Shown one piece after another: positions 53,343 through 62,294 of a DNA stretch of 64,000 bases. This stretch comes from Tannerella sp. (lineage in GTDB: Bacteria; Bacteroidota; Bacteroidia; Bacteroidales; Tannerellaceae), in NCBI GenBank assembly GCA_031285565.1, contig JAITVY010000002.1, positions 1 to 64,000 of the forward strand. Reading direction: 5' to 3'. Both the position numbers and the translations under genes were made by a program. The notes below the pieces were generated by a model, which was given only the letters and a program-made list of their open reading frames with translations, was not told the DNA's origin and made no database searches. The number at the start of each line of letters is the position of its first letter. The stretch's first letter is position 1.

Positions 53343-54197
53343 ATGTCAAGAGTTAATTTTGAACAATTATTAGAAGCAGGTGTGCATTTCGGACACTTAA
53401 AGAGAAAATGGAATCCTGCAATGGCTCCTTATATTTTTATGGAGCGCAATGGTATTCATATCATTGATTTACATAAAACAGTTGCGAAGATAGATGAAGC
53501 AGCAGAAGTATTGAAGAATCTGGCACGTTCAGGACGGAAAGTGCTTTTTGTTGCTACTAAAAAACAAGCAAAACAAATTGTTGCTGATAAGGCGGTCTCT
53601 ATCAATATGCCATACGTAATTGAACGTTGGCCGGGAGGTATGTTGACGAACTTTCCGACAATCCGTAAAGCGGTGAAGAAAATGTCGACAATCGATAAAA
53701 TGAGCAAAGATGGAACATTTGATAATCTTTCGAAAAGAGAAAAGCTACAAATCACACGCCAACGTGCGAAGCTGGAAAAAACATTAGGATCAATTGCTGA
53801 TTTGACCCGTTTACCTGCAGCTTTGTTTGTTGTCGATGTATTAAAAGAACATATTGCTGTACGTGAAGCGAATCGTTTAGGTATTCCGGTGTTTGCTATG
53901 GTAGATACAAACTCCGATCCGTCTAATATCGATTTCGTAATTCCTGCAAATGATGATGCAACTAAATCAGTAGACCTGATTTTGAGTGTAATCTGCCAGG
54001 CTATGAACGAAGGAGTTCAGGAAGGAAGAGCAGCCAGAGAAAACGTTGCTGAAACAGAGGAGGATGAAGATGCTCCAAAAAGAGAACGTAGAGCAAAAAC
54101 GTCGGCAAAAAAAGAACGTTCATCAAAAGAAGATGATGAAGCTTTAAATGCCGGAGTGATCTCTAAAGTGGCTAAAGATTTAGAAGAAGAAGAATAA
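53343..54197 (+). CDS. rpsB: 30S ribosomal protein S2
   Basis: This 284-residue small-subunit protein has the conserved FEQLLEAGVHFGHLKRKWNP start, GIHIIDLHKT, IERWPGGMLTNF and VDTNSDPSNIDFVIPANDDATKS. After about residue 235 there is a highly charged tail of alternating acidic and Lys/Arg blocks (EDEDAPKRERRAKTSAKKER), longer than in E. coli S2 and typical of Bacteroidota. A 121-bp leader with TCCGG/CCGGA arms separates it from rpsI and might hold an S2 autoregulatory structure. Confidence 0.97.
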   Translation: MSRVNFEQLLEAGVHFGHLKRKWNPAMAPYIFMERNGIHIIDLHKTVAKIDEAAEVLKNLARSGRKVLFVATKKQAKQIVADKAVSINMPYVIERWPGGMLTNFPTIRKAVKKMSTIDKMSKDGTFDNLSKREKLQITRQRAKLEKTLGSIADLTRLPAALFVVDVLKEHIAVREANRLGIPVFAMVDTNSDPSNIDFVIPANDDATKSVDLILSVICQAMNEGVQEGRAARENVAETEEDEDAPKRERRAKTSAKKERSSKEDDEALNAGVISKVAKDLEEEE

Positions 54198-54220
54198 AAA
54201 ATAAAGAAGGAGATATAATT

Positions 54221-55045
54221 ATGGCAGTTACAATGGCTGATATCGCTCATTTACGTAAAATGAGTGGTGCAGGGATGATGGATTGTAAAAAAGCTTTGGA
54301 AGAATCTGATAATGACTTTGATAAAGCAATGGAAATTATCCGTAAAAAAGGTCAGGCTGTGGCCGCAAAACGTTCGGATCGTGAAGCATCCGAAGGTTGC
54401 GTGTTGGCTGCAGATAACGGAGAATTTGCTGCTGTTGTTGCATTGAAATGTGAAACAGACTTTGTTGCAAAGAATGAAGAGTTTATCGGATTAACCCAGC
54501 AAATTTTAGATGTTGCAATGGACAAAAAGCCTGCAGCACTTGCTGATTTGTTGGCATTGCCATTGAGTGATGGTCGTGCAATTGAGAATCATATTACAGA
54601 CCGTATTGGTGTGACCGGCGAAAAAATGGAATTAGGATTCTATGAATTTGTAAGTGGAGCAGCAACGGTTTCTTATATTCATCCGGGTAATAAATTAGCT
54701 ACGATTGTAGCATTTAACCAAACGTTGGATAAACAGGCTGCTCGTGATGTTGCCATGCAAGTAGCAGCGATGAATCCGGTTGCATTGGTATCGAAAGATG
54801 TTCCTCAAAGCGTTATTGATTCAGAAATGGAGATTGCACGCGATAAGGCTCGTCAGGCTGGAAAACCGGAAAACCTTTTGGATCGTATTGCTGAAGGTGC
54901 TTTGCAGAAATTTTTCAAAGAAAGTACTTTATTACAGCAGGAATTTGTGAAAGATCCGAAAATCACCATTGAACAATATTTGCATCAACAGGATAAAGCG
55001 CTTACAGCAACAGCATTTAAACGTGTAACGTTGAATGTAGAATAA
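54221..55045 (+). CDS. tsf: Translation elongation factor Ts
   Basis: EF-Ts is the nucleotide exchange factor for EF-Tu. The 274-residue protein has the N-terminal UBA-like LRKMSGAGMMDCKKALEES, the exchange segment CETDFVAKNEEF near residue 80 and a single-repeat dimerisation core. The C-terminal module HQQDKALTATAFKRVTLNVE completes it. It lies 23 bp after rpsB, the universal pairing, and ends before a terminator. Confidence 0.97.
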   Translation: MAVTMADIAHLRKMSGAGMMDCKKALEESDNDFDKAMEIIRKKGQAVAAKRSDREASEGCVLAADNGEFAAVVALKCETDFVAKNEEFIGLTQQILDVAMDKKPAALADLLALPLSDGRAIENHITDRIGVTGEKMELGFYEFVSGAATVSYIHPGNKLATIVAFNQTLDKQAARDVAMQVAAMNPVALVSKDVPQSVIDSEMEIARDKARQAGKPENLLDRIAEGALQKFFKESTLLQQEFVKDPKITIEQYLHQQDKALTATAFKRVTLNVE

Positions 55046-55079
55046 GCAATTTAGCAGATATTTTGACTAAAATAGAAAG

Positions 55080-55107
55080 TCTTCCAAAATTTGGGAGATT
55101 TTTTTTT
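55080..55107 (+). terminator. Intrinsic terminator after tsf
   Basis: TCTTCC pairs with GGGAGA (one G-U) around an AAAATTT core and is followed by eight T residues, 34 bp after the tsf stop. Confidence 0.85.
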
Positions 55108-55220
55108 ACCCTCCCTGAAAATGGAGCATCTCATATTGTGATCATACTTTAATCTGAGACCTGGAAACTTCCTTAAAAAAAATAAGTAGTTGATAAGATT
55201 GCTATAAAAATAAGCCACTT

Positions 55221-55252
55221 TTTGTTAATATCAAAACAGTTTTATAGATTTG
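55221..55252 (+). promoter_or_regulatory. Promoter of the ECF sigma factor gene
   Basis: TTTG (55221-55224), 20 bp, TAGATTTG (55245-55252). The predicted RNA start (about 55258-55260) is only 6-8 bases from the GTG start codon at 55266, so the message would be nearly leaderless. Confidence 0.7.
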
Positions 55253-55265
55253 CACAAAAAATGCA

Positions 55266-55841
55266 GTGGGATTTCTAAAAACTACACCCGTAAAACAAAC
55301 GGACGAGGAATTATTGTATAGCTATAAAAGTACCGGTAAGTCGGATTATTTCGGTCTGTTGTATGATCGTTATATCCCATTGGTATATGGTGTTTGCCTT
55401 AAATATCTACAAAATGTAGATGAAGCAGAAGATGCTGTTATGCAGTTGTTTGAACAATTGCTTTCGAAAGTATTGCAACATGAGATTCAGATGTTTCGTA
55501 CATGGCTTTACCGCGTAGCACAGAATCATTGTTTACAGATTTTACGGAATAAGGATCGTAGCGTTCAGGTCGAATTGCGTTCTGACTTTATGGAATCTGA
55601 TGAGTTTTTGCATCTTTTAGATGAAGATGATAATAACGAGCGTACACAGGCATTGCAAATATGCCTGAAAAAGTTGCCGGAAAATCAGCGTGTAACGATT
55701 GCTCGTTTCTTTATGGATGAAATGTCGTATGCAGATATTGCAGATACGACAGGCTTCCCGTTGAAAAGCGTGAAGAGTTTTATCCAGAATGGAAAACGAA
55801 ATTTAAAGATTTGTATTGAACAGACATGTAAGATCGGATGA
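55266..55841 (+). CDS. ECF-type RNA polymerase sigma factor
   Basis: This 191-residue group IV sigma factor has a region 2 with YDRYIPLVYGVCLKYLQNVDEAEDAVMQLFEQL and MFRTWLYRVAQNHCLQILR, and a region 4 near 140-185 (LPENQRVTIARFFMDEMSYADIADTTG). The start is GTG: an ATG 5 bp upstream is in another frame that stops after five codons. The next gene begins 4 bp before its stop. That partner is a membrane protein, so an anti-sigma/signal-transduction pair is likely. Confidence 0.93.
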   Translation: MGFLKTTPVKQTDEELLYSYKSTGKSDYFGLLYDRYIPLVYGVCLKYLQNVDEAEDAVMQLFEQLLSKVLQHEIQMFRTWLYRVAQNHCLQILRNKDRSVQVELRSDFMESDEFLHLLDEDDNNERTQALQICLKKLPENQRVTIARFFMDEMSYADIADTTGFPLKSVKSFIQNGKRNLKICIEQTCKIG

Positions 55842-56776
55842 ATTTATTAGCATACATACAAGGTAAACGTAAAGGAAAAGAGGCCCATCGTATTGAGCGT
55901 GAAGCTATGCGTGATCCGTTTTTGGCAGATGCATTAGATGGCTTTGATACTGTCGAAGGTAGTCATGCAGAATGTATTGCGGGCATTCGTACGCGGTTGT
56001 CTGCCTCCAAACAGAAATCAAACAAGAAAATTGTTTATATAAGTATAGCGGCGAGTTTGCTTTTGTGCGTAAGTATAGGGGGATATTTTTTTATGAATAA
56101 AGATGAACGCTCCTTAGTTGCTCAGAGTGAGATGTCGGCAATAGAGAAAGACAAGGCGGAAGAAGTTGTTCCGGAAGCAGAGGCTGAAGAAAATAAGCAG
56201 GTTGAAGAGATTCCGGAGAGTTTTGACGAACGGGCTCAAAATGATATTGAAGAAAGGAGGGATAGAGCTTCAAGAGATGCTTCTCCACCACCTCCACCTG
56301 TTACCCAGAGGGAACAGGCAGTTATAGCCGATGATGTTATAGATATTGATGAAGCTGAAATACAACTTCCGGAAATTGCAGCTGCAGATATACCTCAGCC
56401 GAATGAAGATTCTTTGATGATTGCACAGAAGGCAGATACTAAGCAGCCCTCAAAATTAACTACGCCTTCCTCGGGTGCAGGACAGCGGGCGATGACTTCT
56501 ACCGCCTCCGGAAAGCCGGAACCTAAAATTGGAATGAAAGCTTATAAAAAGTATCTGAAAGACTCGATGATCCGCCCGGAAACAGGTGAATGTGCAAAAA
56601 AGAAAGGTGAGGTGATTTTAGAATTTAAAATTAATGCGGAAGGACGTCCCCATAACATTGAGTTCAGGAAGAAGCTATGTGCAGATTTAGATAAAGAGGC
56701 AATCCGGCTTATTGAAAATGGTTCTGTCTGGGTTGGCGACACAAGTAAATCCGTTATATTAGAAGTTAAATTTTAA
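55838..56776 (+). CDS. Membrane protein with anti-sigma-like N-terminus and TonB-like C-terminal domain
   Basis: The 312-residue protein has a cytoplasmic N-terminus (about 1-62), one membrane helix (about 65-86) and a long acidic/proline linker with a PPPPP run near 150. The C-terminal domain (about 225-312) has GEVILEFKINAEGRPHNIEF and LDKEAIRLIENGSVW, the pattern of TonB C-terminal domains. Translation overlaps the sigma-factor gene by 4 bp. I infer that it holds or releases the sigma factor while its periplasmic domain touches an outer-membrane receptor. This combined layout recurs in Bacteroidota, but its exact role is unproven. Confidence 0.82.
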   Translation: MNLLAYIQGKRKGKEAHRIEREAMRDPFLADALDGFDTVEGSHAECIAGIRTRLSASKQKSNKKIVYISIAASLLLCVSIGGYFFMNKDERSLVAQSEMSAIEKDKAEEVVPEAEAEENKQVEEIPESFDERAQNDIEERRDRASRDASPPPPPVTQREQAVIADDVIDIDEAEIQLPEIAAADIPQPNEDSLMIAQKADTKQPSKLTTPSSGAGQRAMTSTASGKPEPKIGMKAYKKYLKDSMIRPETGECAKKKGEVILEFKINAEGRPHNIEFRKKLCADLDKEAIRLIENGSVWVGDTSKSVILEVKF

Positions 56777-56803
56777 GAGACATCTAATAGGCTCTAAATA
56801 AAA

Positions 56804-56844
56804 AATGTTCGCAGTGTTAGTTTCCTAACTTAACTGCGAACATT
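56804..56844. terminator. Bidirectional terminator between the TonB-domain protein and aminotransferase genes
   Basis: AATGTTCGCAGT (56804-56815) pairs perfectly with ACTGCGAACATT (56833-56844). Inside, GTTAG/CTAAC adds five more pairs around TTTC. A-rich sequence precedes it. It lies between convergent genes. Confidence 0.85.
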
Positions 56845-56868
56845 CTGGTTTCAGGGTATTGATTGTTA

Positions 56869-58062
56869 TTATTGTAATTTAGCCAGCGTATCTTTGATCC
56901 GTTTGATTGCTTCGGCTAATTGTTCGTCGGATGTGGCATACGATAAACGAAGGCAGGTTGGAGCCCCAAAAGCAGCTCCTCCTACTGTTGCAACATGACC
57001 TTCTTCTAATAGATACATTGCTAATTCGCCAACATCGGTAATTTTACGGTTGCCTGCGCTTTTCCCGAAATAAACATCTACTTCAGGAAATAAGTAAAAT
57101 GCTCCCTGTGGCACATTTACTTTTAAACCGGGAATTTCTTTCAATAGTTTAACACCTAAATCGCGGCGACGGAGAAAAGCTTGACGCATTTCTTCGACAC
57201 ATGACTGATCGCCGGTAAAAGCTGCAACAGCTGCTTTCTGTGCGATAGAACTTGCACCAGATGTATATTGTCCCTGTAATTTATTAGTAGCTTTTGCGAT
57301 CCATAATGGAGCAGCGATGAATCCGACACGCCATCCGGTCATAGCATATGCTTTAGATACGCCATTGATTACCACTACACGGTCTTTGATGTTTTCAAAC
57401 TGAGCTATACTTTCATGCTTTCCATTATAAATGATATGCTCATAGATTTCGTCGGAAATAACAACAATGTTTGGATATTTGGCTAAAACATCAGCTAAAC
57501 CTTTCAACTCATCTTTGCTGTAAACACTACCCGTTGGGTTGGATGGTGAACAGAGAATAATAGCTTTTGTTTTAGGTGTAATAGCTGCTTCTAACTGAGC
57601 CGGTGTAATCTTGAAATCCTGTTCAATGCCGGCATTGACGATCACATTGGTTCCTTCAGCCAGTTTAACCATTTCTACATAACTAACCCAGTATGGCGCA
57701 GGAATGATTACTTCGTCACCTGGGCCGACAACACTGAGAAGTACATTACAAACTGATTGTTTGGCGCCGTTGGATACAATAATTTGATCAACTGTGTAAT
57801 CCAGATTGTTTTCTTTTTTTAATTTGTCAACAATCGCTTTACGTAGATCCATATATCCCGGAACAGGAGAATAGAATGAGAAATTATCGTCGATGGCTTT
57901 TTTAGCAGCGGTTTTTATATGATCCGGAGTAAAGAAGTCCGGTTCCCCAACACTCAGATTGATAACATCAATCCCCTGAGCTTTTAACTCGTTGCTCTTT
58001 TGCGACATTGCCAGCGTTTCCGAAGGCGATAATCTTTCTAAACGATCTGAAACTTGCGTCAT
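56869..58062 (-). CDS. Pyridoxal-phosphate aminotransferase, class I (aspartate aminotransferase-like)
   Basis: This 397-residue fold-type I PLP enzyme has NLSVGEPDFFTP at the N-terminus, NGAKQSVCNVLLSVVGPGDEVIIPAPYWVSY (cofactor stacking) and LCSPSNPTGSVYS. The VISDEIYEHIIYNG segment follows, and the Schiff-base lysine lies in NGVSKAYAMTGWRVGF (about residue 235). It probably transfers amino groups between aspartate or related acids and 2-oxoglutarate. The exact substrate range of this subgroup is broad. It stands alone, 156 bp downstream of ribBA. Confidence 0.94.
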   Translation of the reverse strand: MTQVSDRLERLSPSETLAMSQKSNELKAQGIDVINLSVGEPDFFTPDHIKTAAKKAIDDNFSFYSPVPGYMDLRKAIVDKLKKENNLDYTVDQIIVSNGAKQSVCNVLLSVVGPGDEVIIPAPYWVSYVEMVKLAEGTNVIVNAGIEQDFKITPAQLEAAITPKTKAIILCSPSNPTGSVYSKDELKGLADVLAKYPNIVVISDEIYEHIIYNGKHESIAQFENIKDRVVVINGVSKAYAMTGWRVGFIAAPLWIAKATNKLQGQYTSGASSIAQKAAVAAFTGDQSCVEEMRQAFLRRRDLGVKLLKEIPGLKVNVPQGAFYLFPEVDVYFGKSAGNRKITDVGELAMYLLEEGHVATVGGAAFGAPTCLRLSYATSDEQLAEAIKRIKDTLAKLQ

Positions 58063-58218
58063 GATTTTAAGTTTGTATGGTTATTTTGAATTTATCGTGA
58101 CAAAAATACATAATAATAGCCTAATTGAGTAGCAGAATCATTGAATAAATTGAAAATTTATCACTTAATCACTAATTGTTTTATTCTTCCTACTTTATAC
58201 TTTTGTCTTTCTCTTGAT

Positions 58219-59430
58219 TTATTTGATGTTATGAAGCGTATGTCCCATTCGTTCCTTTTTTGTCTTCATATAGAATTCGTTATATGGATTAGGTACAACT
58301 TCAATCGGAATATTTTCTACAACCTCCAAACCATATGCTTCAAGTCCGACACGCTTTACCGGATTATTTGTCATTAAGCGCATTTTGGTCACTCCTATCT
58401 GGCGCAGGATTTGCGCACCTACTCCATAATCTCTTTCATCAGCATCATGGCCTAAATGTAAATTTGCATCTACCGTATCCAGTCCGTTTTCCTGCAGTTT
58501 GTAGGCTTTCATTTTTTCCATTAATCCGATGCCGCGCCCTTCCTGATTCAGATATACAACCACTCCTTTTCCTTCTTCTTCAATCATACGCATGGCTTTG
58601 TGCAGTTGCTCACCACATTCGCAACGCAACGATCCGAAAATATCACCGGTGATGCAGGATGAATGTACACGTACCAACACCGGTTCGTTTTTATTTAATT
58701 CGCCTTTGATTAATGCAATATGTTCTTGTCCGGTACTTATCTGGCGGAATGGGATCAGATGAAAATGACCGTATTGAGTAGGCATGTTTACTTCCACACC
58801 TTTTTCGACAAGTGATTCGGTTCTTAATCTATAAGCTATCAGGTCGTGGATAGAAATGATTTTAATGCCGAACTTTTTAGAAACTTCCATTAGTTGCGGC
58901 AGGCGTGCCATTGTTCCGTCTTCGTTGATAATTTCAATTAACGCTCCTGCCGGATATAATCCCGCTAAACGTGCCATATCAACAGTAGCTTCGGTATGTC
59001 CCGAACGGCGTAACACCCCACGCGAACGTGCCCGAAGCGGATTGAGATGTCCGGGTCTTCCTAAATCAGTAGGTTTGGTTTCAGGGTCGGCCAGTGCCAG
59101 AATTGTTTGTGCACGATCATACATGGATACTCCTGTAGTGCAATCTCCTCCCAGTTTATCAACTGTAACGGTAAAAGGAGTTTCAAGTATGGATGTATTC
59201 TGAGTCACCTGCATATTCAGTTCCAGCTCTTCACAACGCTCTTCTGTAATCGGAGCGCATAGTACACCGCGTCCATGGGTCAGCATGAAGTTTACTTTCT
59301 CTGGGGTAATTTTTTCGGCTGCAATAATAAAATCACCTTCATTTTCACGATCTTCATCATCGACAACAATCAGGAATTTCCCTTCACGGAAATCTTCGAT
59401 AGCTTCTTCGATAGTGTTTAGTTGATACAT
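58219..59430 (-). CDS. ribBA: Bifunctional 3,4-dihydroxy-2-butanone 4-phosphate synthase / GTP cyclohydrolase II
   Basis: This 403-residue fusion catalyses the two committed steps of riboflavin synthesis. The N-terminal DHBP synthase (about 1-205) shows [31 protein letters not shown] and [17 protein letters not shown]. The C-terminal cyclohydrolase (about 210-400) shows the zinc cysteines in [32 protein letters not shown] and [16 protein letters not shown]. Both active sites look complete. I see no FMN riboswitch upstream. It lies 21 bp downstream of the permease gene, so both may share a transcript. Confidence 0.97.
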   Translation of the reverse strand: MYQLNTIEEAIEDFREGKFLIVVDDEDRENEGDFIIAAEKITPEKVNFMLTHGRGVLCAPITEERCEELELNMQVTQNTSILETPFTVTVDKLGGDCTTGVSMYDRAQTILALADPETKPTDLGRPGHLNPLRARSRGVLRRSGHTEATVDMARLAGLYPAGALIEIINEDGTMARLPQLMEVSKKFGIKIISIHDLIAYRLRTESLVEKGVEVNMPTQYGHFHLIPFRQISTGQEHIALIKGELNKNEPVLVRVHSSCITGDIFGSLRCECGEQLHKAMRMIEEEGKGVVVYLNQEGRGIGLMEKMKAYKLQENGLDTVDANLHLGHDADERDYGVGAQILRQIGVTKMRLMTNNPVKRVGLEAYGLEVVENIPIEVVPNPYNEFYMKTKKERMGHTLHNIK

Positions 59431-59451
59431 TTTTATAGTTCAATAATTAGT

Positions 59452-61362
59452 TTACGAATCTGGAGACAATGATTTGTTCACTATATCAAGCAATTCATCA
59501 TTTACCTTACATGTAGTCTCGATATCATGTAAGATTAATTTTCGCTGATAAATGGCAAATAGATATATGGGTATGCCGATTGGGAAAAACAACCCAACCG
59601 CAAATGCAATATTTTTATTGGATATGAATTTAATCGTAGAGGCAGCGTTAATAACCGGATAATCCATTAATTTATTTAATACCAGCGATTGATCGGAATT
59701 GCTTCCTTCTTCTACAATTTGTTCCAGTAGTGTGGAAATCTGTTCTAGTTCAGATTCTTTACCTACGGTTTTCCAAAATGAAAAATATGAAATCCAAAGC
59801 TTCTTTTTAGATAGATAATGATTACATAGGTCATTTAGCTCTTTGATGGAGTTAGCCAGTACCATATAATCCGTATTGAAAATGATAATATCTTTCTTCT
59901 CTATTTTTCGGGTAATGCGTTTCCCTATCAGTTTTTTGAATGCATTGACGTATGTGTCCGGGTTTAAGATGACTGAATCGTTGGCTGCTTTGTAAGTGAG
60001 GAATATACCTAACGATAAAAGAACTGCCGAACTAAGCCACATACCCTGCCATGGTTCCCACACGCCATTGGTGGCCATTTTTGTGCCGATCGTTTCAATT
60101 ATGTAGTAAAATATGAAAAGTCCAACTGAAATAACAACGGGCATACCCAGTCCGCCTTTTCGGATAATCGCACCTAAAGGAGCTCCAATGAAAAAGAATA
60201 TCAGGCAGGCAAACGAAAGCGTAAATTTTTTATGCATTTCAACATGATGCCTGCGCATTTCTTTTTGCTCACTGGCCAGCATAGATGCTTTGAAGTTATA
60301 ATCTACCTGCAGACGTTCGATTGCTGATTTCGCCTGGGTTAAAAGTGAAAGCTGCACACTGGGAGATGACTGGTCAAACGTTCGGTCAAAATTTATATCT
60401 TTTAAAGACGGTTTCTTTTCTGTTTGGTCGGTTTCATTTCTGTCATTTTCGTATGTTGTAAATGTCTTCTTGTATGATTGATCATAGAGTTGTCTGGAGG
60501 TTAGATCTTTAGAGATATCCAACTTGTAAGTCATCGAATCAATCGATTCTAACAAACTAGCTAAATTTTTACCGACATATCTGTTTTCCATCAAAGATTC
60601 ATCTGCCCGGTTAAAATTGCCATCATGTTTTATCAGTACTTCTCTTGTACTGAAAGACTCTTTACGATAAGGAATTGCATCGTTTGAACGGGTTCCCTGC
60701 ACTTCCCCACTCATAAAAGACTCTCCATTATATAACATGAGAATCAAATATAATTTGTCTGTAGACACCTTTAGCCGGCCGGAATCAGCTACGGTAACTT
60801 CAGCTCTATTAAACCCTTTGGAATAATCATAGATCATTACATCTTCCAGTAATCCGCTTTCATGCTTTTTTTTGACATACAGGTTATATCCTGCAATTTC
60901 GTTATAGAATGTTTTCTCGGGAATATCCAGTTCCGGCGATTTTGATTTCATTGAAGATAACAAAGTCCACATTTTTACTTGTGAAGGCGGGATAATATTG
61001 TTTTGGAAGAAAAATGCCCCTATGGCTACAAAAGTTAAAAACACAATCATGGGTTTCATGATCCGGAGGAGAGAGATTCCGGCAGCTTTCATCGCCAATA
61101 ATTCGAACTGTTCGCCAAGATTGCCGAATGTCATTAATGATGCGAGTAAAATGGCTAAAGGTAAGGCTGTTGGTACAAATGATAAAGCTGCGTAGAAAAA
61201 CATTTCGCCAAGCACACTAATACCTAGTCCCTTTCCGACCATCTCGTCAACATATCTCCACAAAAATTGCATTAATACAATAAACAGACAGATTCCAAAA
61301 GTCATAATGAATAATGGAAGAAAAGTCTTTAGGAGGAAAATGTATAATCGTTTTAATTTCAT
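59452..61362 (-). CDS. LptF/LptG family permease (YjgP/YjgQ)
   Basis: This 636-residue inner-membrane protein is of the LPS-transport permease family. The N-terminal helices have RYVDEMVGKGLGISVLGEMFFYAALSFVPTALPLAILLASLMTFG, and a large periplasmic jellyroll region runs from about 130 to 390. Membrane helices follow with GAPLGAIIRKGGLGMPVVIS. An additional cytoplasmic and membrane tail of about 170 residues makes it longer than E. coli LptF or LptG (about 360). A long form of this kind fits Bacteroidota. An upstream TTG extends the frame by seven codons, but the ATG at 61362 is the better start. Confidence 0.92.
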   Translation of the reverse strand: MKLKRLYIFLLKTFLPLFIMTFGICLFIVLMQFLWRYVDEMVGKGLGISVLGEMFFYAALSFVPTALPLAILLASLMTFGNLGEQFELLAMKAAGISLLRIMKPMIVFLTFVAIGAFFFQNNIIPPSQVKMWTLLSSMKSKSPELDIPEKTFYNEIAGYNLYVKKKHESGLLEDVMIYDYSKGFNRAEVTVADSGRLKVSTDKLYLILMLYNGESFMSGEVQGTRSNDAIPYRKESFSTREVLIKHDGNFNRADESLMENRYVGKNLASLLESIDSMTYKLDISKDLTSRQLYDQSYKKTFTTYENDRNETDQTEKKPSLKDINFDRTFDQSSPSVQLSLLTQAKSAIERLQVDYNFKASMLASEQKEMRRHHVEMHKKFTLSFACLIFFFIGAPLGAIIRKGGLGMPVVISVGLFIFYYIIETIGTKMATNGVWEPWQGMWLSSAVLLSLGIFLTYKAANDSVILNPDTYVNAFKKLIGKRITRKIEKKDIIIFNTDYMVLANSIKELNDLCNHYLSKKKLWISYFSFWKTVGKESELEQISTLLEQIVEEGSNSDQSLVLNKLMDYPVINAASTIKFISNKNIAFAVGLFFPIGIPIYLFAIYQRKLILHDIETTCKVNDELLDIVNKSLSPDS

Positions 61363-61431
61363 TACACTCTTTATCGACCACAAAAGTAGTGTAAATTAGG
61401 CAAAAAAGAAGAGATGGGATGTGAAACTAAA

Positions 61432-61815
61432 TTAAATTCCTAATGTGCGTTTTAAAACATCGACCTGCGAATCCCACAACGCGATTGCATCAGCTTTTTC
61501 ATTTGGCTCTGCAAAATCTGTGATTTCCAGCGAAGTGGAGCCTGTTAGTTCGATTATATGGATTATGAATTCAAAATATGATTGATCATCATCGTCATCA
61601 ATCCAGCGGTACCGGATCGATATTTCAGGTTTCATGGCGATAATTTCTGCTTCTTCCTGTGTTTTGTCCCAACTGAACGTATATGTCTCATTATCTATTG
61701 AAACATCATCTGCAAACCATGATGATAATCCTGTGGGGGTGGTTAAATGGTTCCATAAACTCCGGTTGGAAACTTTATCGAAGACATATTCAATATGAAA
61801 TTTTTCTTTTTTCAT
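61432..61815 (-). CDS. START-like/SRPBCC domain protein
   Basis: This 127-residue single-domain protein has EKFHIEYVFDKVSNRSLWNHLTTPTGLSSWFADDVSID at its start, a beta-rich middle and a long C-terminal helix (LWDSQVDVLKRTLGI). This is the helix-grip layout of the AHSA1/START-like group common in Bacteroidota. Such domains bind hydrophobic ligands or act as chaperone cofactors. No ligand can be named. It lies 69 bp upstream of the permease gene on the same strand. Confidence 0.85.
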   Translation of the reverse strand: MKKEKFHIEYVFDKVSNRSLWNHLTTPTGLSSWFADDVSIDNETYTFSWDKTQEEAEIIAMKPEISIRYRWIDDDDDQSYFEFIIHIIELTGSTSLEITDFAEPNEKADAIALWDSQVDVLKRTLGI

Positions 61816-62214
61816 AGTGGTAATATTTTATTTTATTACACTAAAGTCATATGAAACGAATCTAATGAGTGATTAACGGTTAGTGATAAACGATTAATTA
61901 ACCATTAATTTCGATGTATCGTTTCATGAGAATCATCCTTAAAAATTGGGGGAAGATATAAAAAAATATGTATATAAGCAAATTCGTTTTAAGTCCGGAT
62001 ACGGTTTGAATATTTCAGATATTAAGAACTCGTTTGGATTTTGCTTATAGACAAAGTGATAGGTTTATTTTGTGATAGTGGACTGTGCGAGTAAAATCGG
62101 AGTTTTTATTTGGAAGAAGGGAGGCCGATTCAGTATGATTGTATGAAAAAAATAGGTTTTTACGGAAAATTTGAACAGCTTCTTATTCTTTTCTATAAGA
62201 AAAAGGTTATTTCT

Positions 62215-62246
62215 TTTGGTGAAACAGTTGATTTTTTGTAACTTTG
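62215..62246 (+). promoter_or_regulatory. Promoter of the rimP-nusA operon
   Basis: TTTG (62215-62218), 20 bp, TAACTTTG (62239-62246), close to the consensus. It overlaps the TTG that would otherwise extend rimP, so the rimP start must be downstream. Confidence 0.75.
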
Positions 62247-62257
62247 CAGCCAATGAT

Positions 62258-62290
62258 GAAGAGGGGGCGAGTAGTCCCCCTTCTTTTTAT
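62258..62290 (+). promoter_or_regulatory. Terminator-like hairpin (attenuator candidate) in the rimP-nusA leader
   Basis: GAGGGGG and CCCCCTT form a GC-rich stem with an 8-base loop followed by CTTTTTATT, all between the predicted RNA start (about 62253) and the rimP ATG at 62295. This has the shape of an intrinsic terminator within the leader of an operon encoding the termination factor NusA. Confidence 0.6.
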
Positions 62291-62294
62291 TACT

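Larger units (their letters stand above)
61816..62294. other. 479-bp divergent gap before rimP
   Basis: No gene is supported. It has a widely spaced inverted repeat ATGAAACGA/TCGTTTCAT (61851-61859 and 61919-61927) with A+T-rich GATTAA/TTAATC-like sequence between. The rimP promoter is at 62215-62246 and a terminator-like hairpin at 62258-62290. Confidence 0.5.

Noticed and set aside
58063..58430. FMN riboswitch associated with ribBA
   Set aside because: The conserved FMN-aptamer blocks are not seen upstream of ribBA (around 59431-59451), where only 21 bp separate it from the preceding gene, nor in the downstream gap.
62065..62253. Minus-strand open frame of 62 codons beginning MAAKLQKINCF
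   Set aside because: It lies across the rimP promoter, has no conserved look and begins with a non-ATG codon; the region behaves as regulatory sequence.
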